In this document: piece after piece, positions 58,257 to 64,000 of the stretch
How positions within the stretch are numbered: position 1 is the stretch's first letter
How the letters are laid out: the number at the start of each line of letters is the position of its first letter
NCBI GenBank assembly: GCA_900660155.1
Contig: CABFPE010000310.1
Coordinates: forward strand, 265,214-329,213
DNA: 64,000 bases
Reading direction: 5' to 3'
Source: Hofstenia miamia
Lineage: Eukaryota > Xenacoelomorpha > Acoela > Hofsteniidae
Program-made: the position numbers and the translations under genes
The notes under the pieces: generated by a model
Told to the model about the DNA's origin: nothing
Database searches by the model: none
What the model saw: only the letters and a program-made list of their open reading frames with translations

Positions 58257-61200
58257 AATTTGATCGTAGATTTTAGAAATTTAACAATAAATGTGTTTTC
58301 ACCAAAAAGATGGAAAACGAATGATGATTATTGACATTTTATTTTCATAATAATATATGAACCGGATACTAAGAAAGTTAATTTCGTATTTTAAAAGTGT
58401 TTAACGCTTTTTGCTATTCGATACTAAAGTGCACTCTAATTTGTTATAAAACAGTATTCTTTCTATTTCTTTGTAGTTTTTATTTTTGGTTTTTGCAATT
58501 CATGTATTTCTTATTAATCATACTCTTTTATCATCATTTAGAATGATTTTTTTAGTATTTAGGAATAAACCCAAAGCTGATGTCATTAAAACTTATCCCA
58601 CCCGTTTGCAACCCCAATAATATATTTGCGTGGGAGAACCACCAAGCAATAATGCGTGATTTTTTTGCGGCTTGATTTCCTTCTATTTCCCTGCCATTGT
58701 TTTTATAATTTAGTGTTGAATAAGGCTTTGCTAAATATTTAGAATCGGTCTGATGTTGGATAATGAATATATTTTTATTCTTACGCGCAAATTCCTTGAA
58801 TTATCAATCCAAACACATAAAATTAAGTAGTTTTGGAAAATGGTTTTGTCCAGGTGACTCATTGCGCTTATGAGTATAATCGAGTTGACAATTTCCTTGT
58901 GCGCGGCCTTGTTAAGGAGGCGTCATTTTTTCAATTGGGAGTTTAATTATTGGAATGGGTGATTTGAGTTCAATTTGCCAACCTCAAGTAAGTGTTGACA
59001 ATTTTGCAGTCTCTAATTAGAGGAATTTAAACGCGTATTTCATTTTTTAATAATGAAATAGAAACAATGCTGACATTGGGAGTGTCATATTTTCAGTCGT
59101 CGACAAAGGTGTTTGCACCGACTTTTAAATCAAGCATATAAAACAAATATTTTTACTTTTTTCAGGCAATATATCTTTACAACCCTGTAGAGCAGATGTT
59201 TCAAATTTTAACCAGGTAATCATATTTAATATACCTGTCTTTTGCTGTAATTACAGACCCATTGGTCTGGTAGTTGTTGATTCAAAATTACAGTTACTAT
59301 CAGAAATATTGCAATTGAACTTGGAGTTGAGAAAAAATCATGATTTAATTTATGCGATATTTTCAATAATTCAAAGCCATCATTGGCATATATTTTACGG
59401 AAAATCAAAGAAGGCCATGATTCGTGTTTGGATTCGTAAATATCATATTGGTACAGTGCAAGAGCAACATAGAAATTTCTGATGGGGTACTTAAGTTGCC
59501 TAAAAAATAACATTTTCATTTGAATTATTTTATCGTGGAATAATTTGCTAGGGTTTTTCAATATCTATTATTAACAGATATTTTTGCAATAGAAGAATTT
59601 GATCGTAGATTTTAGAAACTTAACAATAAATGTGTTTTCACCAAAAAGATGGAAAACGAATGATGATTATTGACATTTTATTTTCATAATAATATATGAA
59701 CCGGATACTAAGAAAGTTAATTTCGTATTTTAAAAGTGTTTAACGCTTTTTGCTATTCGATACTAAAGTGCACTCTAATTTGTTATAAAACAGTATTCTT
59801 TCTATTTCTTTGTAGTTTTTATTTTTGGTTTTTGCAATTCATGTATTTCTTATTAATCATACTCTTTTATCATCATTTAGAATGATTTTTTTAGTATTTA
59901 GGAATAAACCCAAAGCTGATGTCATTAAAACTTATCCCACCCGTTGCAACGCCAATAATATTTTTGCGTGGGAGAGCCACCAAGCAATAATGCGTGATTT
60001 TTTTGCGGCCCGCTTGTTTAATCATTCTGCTTGAATTCGAAATAAAAAGTGGATTCTCAGAGCACTAATATTATGAATATTATCACTGTTCTGGATTAAA
60101 AGGGCGATGGAACTCAATCCGTTAACGGAAAATACTTTTGTTATTTTTCAGGAAGAATGGAGTTCATTTTATATGAACCGGAATTTTTTGATAAATTAGC
60201 TCAGGCATTTTTTTACATTATTTAATTGTTTTTTAATAAATTTTTAAAATCTTATAACTCTTAAATTACCAAAGGTATCTCCTTTTCAGTACCACTACCG
60301 ATTTTCTATTAAGAACCATTTATTATTCGCCTGTATTTCTTAAATATTTAGAATCGGTCTGATGTTGGATAATGAATATATTTTTATTCGTACGCGCAAA
60401 TTCCTTGAATTATCAATCCAAACACATAAAATTAAGTAGTTTTGGAAAATGGTTTTGTCCAGGTGACTCATTGCGCTTATGAGTATAATCGAGTTGACAA
60501 TTTCCTTGTGCGCGGCCTTGTTAAGGAGGCGTCATTTTTTCAATTGGGAGTTTAATTATTGGAATGGGTGATTTGAGTTCAATTTGCCAACCTCAAGTAA
60601 GTGTTGACAATTTTGCAGTCTCTAATTAGAGGAATTTAAACGCGTATTTCATTTTTTAATAATGAAATAGAAACAATGCTGACATTGGGAGTGTCATATT
60701 TTCAGTCGTCGACAAAGGTGTTTGCACCGACTTTTAAATCAAGCATATAAAACAAATATTTTTACTTTTTTCAGGCAATATATCTTTACAACCCTGTAGA
60801 GCAGATGTTTCAAATTTTAACCAGGTAATCATATTTAATATACCTGTCTTTTGCTGTAATTACAGACCCATTGGTCTGGTAGTTGTTGATTCAAAATTAC
60901 AGTTACTATCAGAAATATTGCAATTGAACTTGGAGTTGAGAAAAAATCATGATTTAATGTATGCGATATTTTCAATAATTCAAAGCCATCATTGGCATAT
61001 ATTTTACGGAAAATCAAAGAAGGCCATTATTCGTGTTTGGATTCGTAAATATCATATTGGTACAGTGCAAGAGCAACATAGAAATTTCTGATGGGGTACT
61101 TAAGTTACCTAAAAAATAACATTTTCATTTGAATTATTTCATCGTGGAATAATTTGCTAGGGTTTTTCAATATCTATTATTAACAGATATTTTTGCAATA

Positions 61201-61556
61201 GAAGTAAACTACGTTATATTTTGGATTCTAATTGCTTGTTTAAACATTCTGCTTGAATTCGAAATAAAAAGTGGATTCTCAGAGCACTCATATTATGAAT
61301 ATTATCACTGTTCTGGATTAAAAGGCGATGGAACTCAATCCGTTAACGGAAAATACTTTTGTTATTTTTCAGGAAGAATGGAGTTCATTTTATATGAACC
61401 GGAATTTTTTGATAAATTAGCTCAGGCATTTTTTTACATTATTTAATTTTTAATAAATTTTTAAAATCTTATAACTCTTAAATTACCAAAGGTATCTCCT
61501 TTTCAGTACCACTACCGATTTTCTATTAAGAACCATTTATTATTCGCCTGTATTTC
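58257..61556. repeat. Modular duplication A-B-A-C-B-C
   Basis: Three modules each occur twice in direct orientation. A is at 58257-58671 and 59596-60009. B is at 58732-59595 and about 60342-61204. C is at about 60011-60340 and 61234-61556. Copies differ by only occasional substitutions and short indels. A2 starts at the base after B1 ends. The shuffled order cannot come from one simple tandem duplication: C lies between A and B in the second round but is absent in the first. Within B a 111-codon minus frame (59561-59226) is shortened in the second copy (61017-60835), so it is unlikely to be a gene. Confidence 0.9.
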
Positions 61557-64000
61557 AAGCACAGGACAAATTTTTATCAGAAATTTTCATGTGAAATAGA
61601 ATCACACTAACATAATTGTGTCAAAATCCCGGGATCCCAAATTCTCTGGTAGTTTTTGAGAAAATTGCTGTAAAACGTATATTAACTTTAAGGATAGGCA
61701 GTTTGAGGTTTAATAATTTTTTTTGAAAAAAATATAATGAATTTAGACAAGCTCATAGAAGACTTATTATGTTATTATGTAGTTTTTTGAAATATTTAAA
61801 AATTGAAAGACTTTTTTGCAGTGTAAATAGTTAGGTGGCTTTTGTTAATTCCCATTGAAGGGTTAATAGACTTGAAGGAAAAGTTTTCAAAATGTGGACA
61901 AAACTGAAGTTAGTAAAATGAATTTGAAGTTGCTTAAAATTGAAGCAGGAATACTTTCAAAGAAAGAATTTATGGTGTGTTTACACTAGAAATGCAAATA
62001 ACACTTATTTTAACTACCGTTATTGAAATTTTTACTTTCCGTTTACGCAAAGTATCGCTTAATATTTACTAACCAATGAAGCGTATTTTAGTTTTAATGC
62101 TTCTCTTACCCAAAATAATTCTTTAACTTTATCTTGCCCGGCCTGCTGCTCTGACATTATAATGGATGCTGCCGTCAAGAAATGGATCCTAGTACTAAAA
62201 ACTAAAGTGTTTTAAAAATGTACGTTCCCATAACAAAATGGCGCTTAAATTTGGCAGGGTCATAGCTAACATATAGCCAAGTACAAAATTCTCCATTTTA
62301 TAAGCAATTAATATGTGATATATAAATAAAGTTTTACAGAAAAACTTACAGCATCTCATTACGAAATTTAGAAAATATTGGTTTTGTGGAATAAAATGAA
62401 AGAATTATCATAAAATAACTACCACTTCTAATGATTTAACTATTTGTTTCATTAGTATATTTTTTGGGAATGTATAAAATTAGGGTAATGCACCATGTAT
62501 TTTTAAGAATATATTTAAACCCTTGGTTTATTGAAAGTATATTAAGTTAGTTTTTATCTAAAAATTGAATTATTGATTAAGAAATTCCAAGTTATTTATT
62601 ATATTTTATATGATATTCTTATGTTAAGCAAATAGAGGGTTTATGATTTTGGTGGCTTATAGAAACGAATTATTTGGCTTTTATAAAGTTACTAGAAAAA
62701 TTTTACCAAAATGTTTTTAAAAAACTGAATTTCTTAAAAATAGTGCTATTAGTAAAAAAGAAAGTACAAAAAGACACATGAATATACAAGAAAATTCATG
62801 ATTATCTGGTCCACGAAATGTCAAATGTGACGTTTGATTGGTGATATCTGGTTCGAGATTAAAATGATCAGGGAATAGTTATATTATGAGATAATTAAAT
62901 CGGATGTCGATTTTGATTATTTGTGCAAAGAGAAAATAGTTGATGAATTTATTTGGAAACTTTTCCATATGGTAAATAGTTTTCATAAGAATAGGAATAT
63001 TGCCATTAGTTATTCGAAGGATGGAAGTTTAGTGACAGGTCGGGCAACCAAAGAAAAGCGATCCGTATTAACTCCGCCTAATTGACTTAATTTATGAATT
63101 ATCAGGCATTTCATAATTTGTCATTCGCAGAATCGATCGGCTTCTGTGTTTTTGATGTCAAAGCATTGACAAATGGCGCGTTCTGCTCACAAGTTCTTCT
63201 CCATTGATCATTTGGCCGTTACTCTCTTGTAGGCCTTTTGGCCTATGCTTACTTTTCATGATTTTTTAAAGTAGTCTTCTGCCAGTAAGGAAAATTTAAA
63301 CTCGAGTCTAGTCGCAAACCAACAGAGGCGTCAGAACAATATATCAGGAGAATATATATTTATCTAAAAATATCAATTTACATATATTTCTTAAAGAAAC
63401 TTCCAACCAGAACAAGCCTTATACATTGGCAGTACATACTACAGACATTTCTTAAGGGGTCTGTTTTTATTCAAAATTAAGTATTTTTTCACAACATCCC
63501 CCTCTGAAATCTGACCGCTGGCATACAAACTTCATCCCCATTCACGTCACTGAAATCTAAGCTTGTGAGCTTAACTTTGCAAATTTTGCATTAAGCAAAG
63601 AAGTGGATAATCTTCATTAAGTGTTGCCTTCAACCACAATAGACATTTCAAGCTGGACATAAATTATAATTAATTTTCCGAATACAATACAAATATGATA
63701 CAGAAATATTAATAGTGGAGGACTCCCATGTGCATAATTTAAGTTAGACTTAAGTCATGACTTATGCAACATTTATTCAAATTGGAAGTGTTTTGATTTT
63801 ATGTGATGTTTTGTCTGTTTTTGAAGGAATTGGAATCAACCCATGAGTTCGTTTCTTCCTATAATTTGCTGAAGCTAAAAACATTTTTTATTTAATTGCA
63901 AAAATTACTCAATGTATTCCAGGGCTGTAAATGGAGCAAGATATTTTTGCCCAAACAAAAATTCAAGATATGAATTTTGACACTGCCCAAGTTTTTTTCG
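61557..64000. other. No gene seen
   Basis: AT-rich up to the window end. No protein-like frame, RNA gene or transposon end was recognised. Confidence 0.45.

Noticed and set aside
1-64000. Retroviral/LTR elements, Polintons, CRISPR arrays, toxin systems
   Set aside because: I looked for capsid, protease, integrase, long direct terminal repeats and spaced repeat arrays and saw none that I could support.

Overview
The window is AT-rich animal DNA with few genes and many transposons. The two recognisable host genes are spliced with canonical GT..AG introns, use the standard code and resemble their vertebrate counterparts throughout. The LINEs carry a PHD finger, and Tc1, hAT, pogo-like, Harbinger-like and TTAA-flanked elements are common. 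This fits an invertebrate metazoan; I cannot name the phylum from sequence alone. Three multi-base N gaps, four single Ns and several exact duplications next to Ns show a draft assembly.

Layout. 0-8 kb: decayed DNA-transposase remnant, minisatellites, a pogo/Tigger-type MITE, and a minus-strand CR1/Jockey-type LINE with a second LINE nested inside it. 8.7-12.4 kb: three-exon Qb-SNARE gene of the VTI1A type (215 residues), with two copies of a 730-bp TTAA-flanked MITE in intron 1. 14.3-16.4 kb: Tc1-like element with paired terminal repeats, carrying a nested MITE and an internal 387-bp tandem duplication. 17.5-19.2 kb: two non-autonomous hAT elements. 19.5-20.5 kb: two-exon METTL5 (209 residues), the 18S rRNA adenine-N6 methyltransferase. 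20.5-43.3 kb: mostly non-coding, with a perfect palindrome at a gap, a GC-rich island, a 435-bp duplication at an N and a decayed mariner/Tc1 element. 43.3-44.3 kb: a minus-strand MADF-domain exon on a 295-bp piece between two identical 374-bp copies, a likely scaffolding artefact. 45.2-47.1 kb: hAT-like element with another element nested in it and an 882-bp gap. 50.8-51.7 kb: hAT MITE containing a Harbinger-type foldback MITE. 53.7 kb: TTAA-flanked 264-bp element. 58.2-61.6 kb: large recent modular duplication without recognisable genes.

The host genes do not form a pathway: VTI1A works in endosome/Golgi membrane fusion and METTL5 in ribosome modification. They are simply neighbours on the same strand, about 7 kb apart. 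I saw no retrovirus, LTR element, Polinton, CRISPR array or prokaryotic-type system. The most notable content is the layered insertion history of plain DNA transposons and LINEs, plus assembly joins that could mislead annotation.
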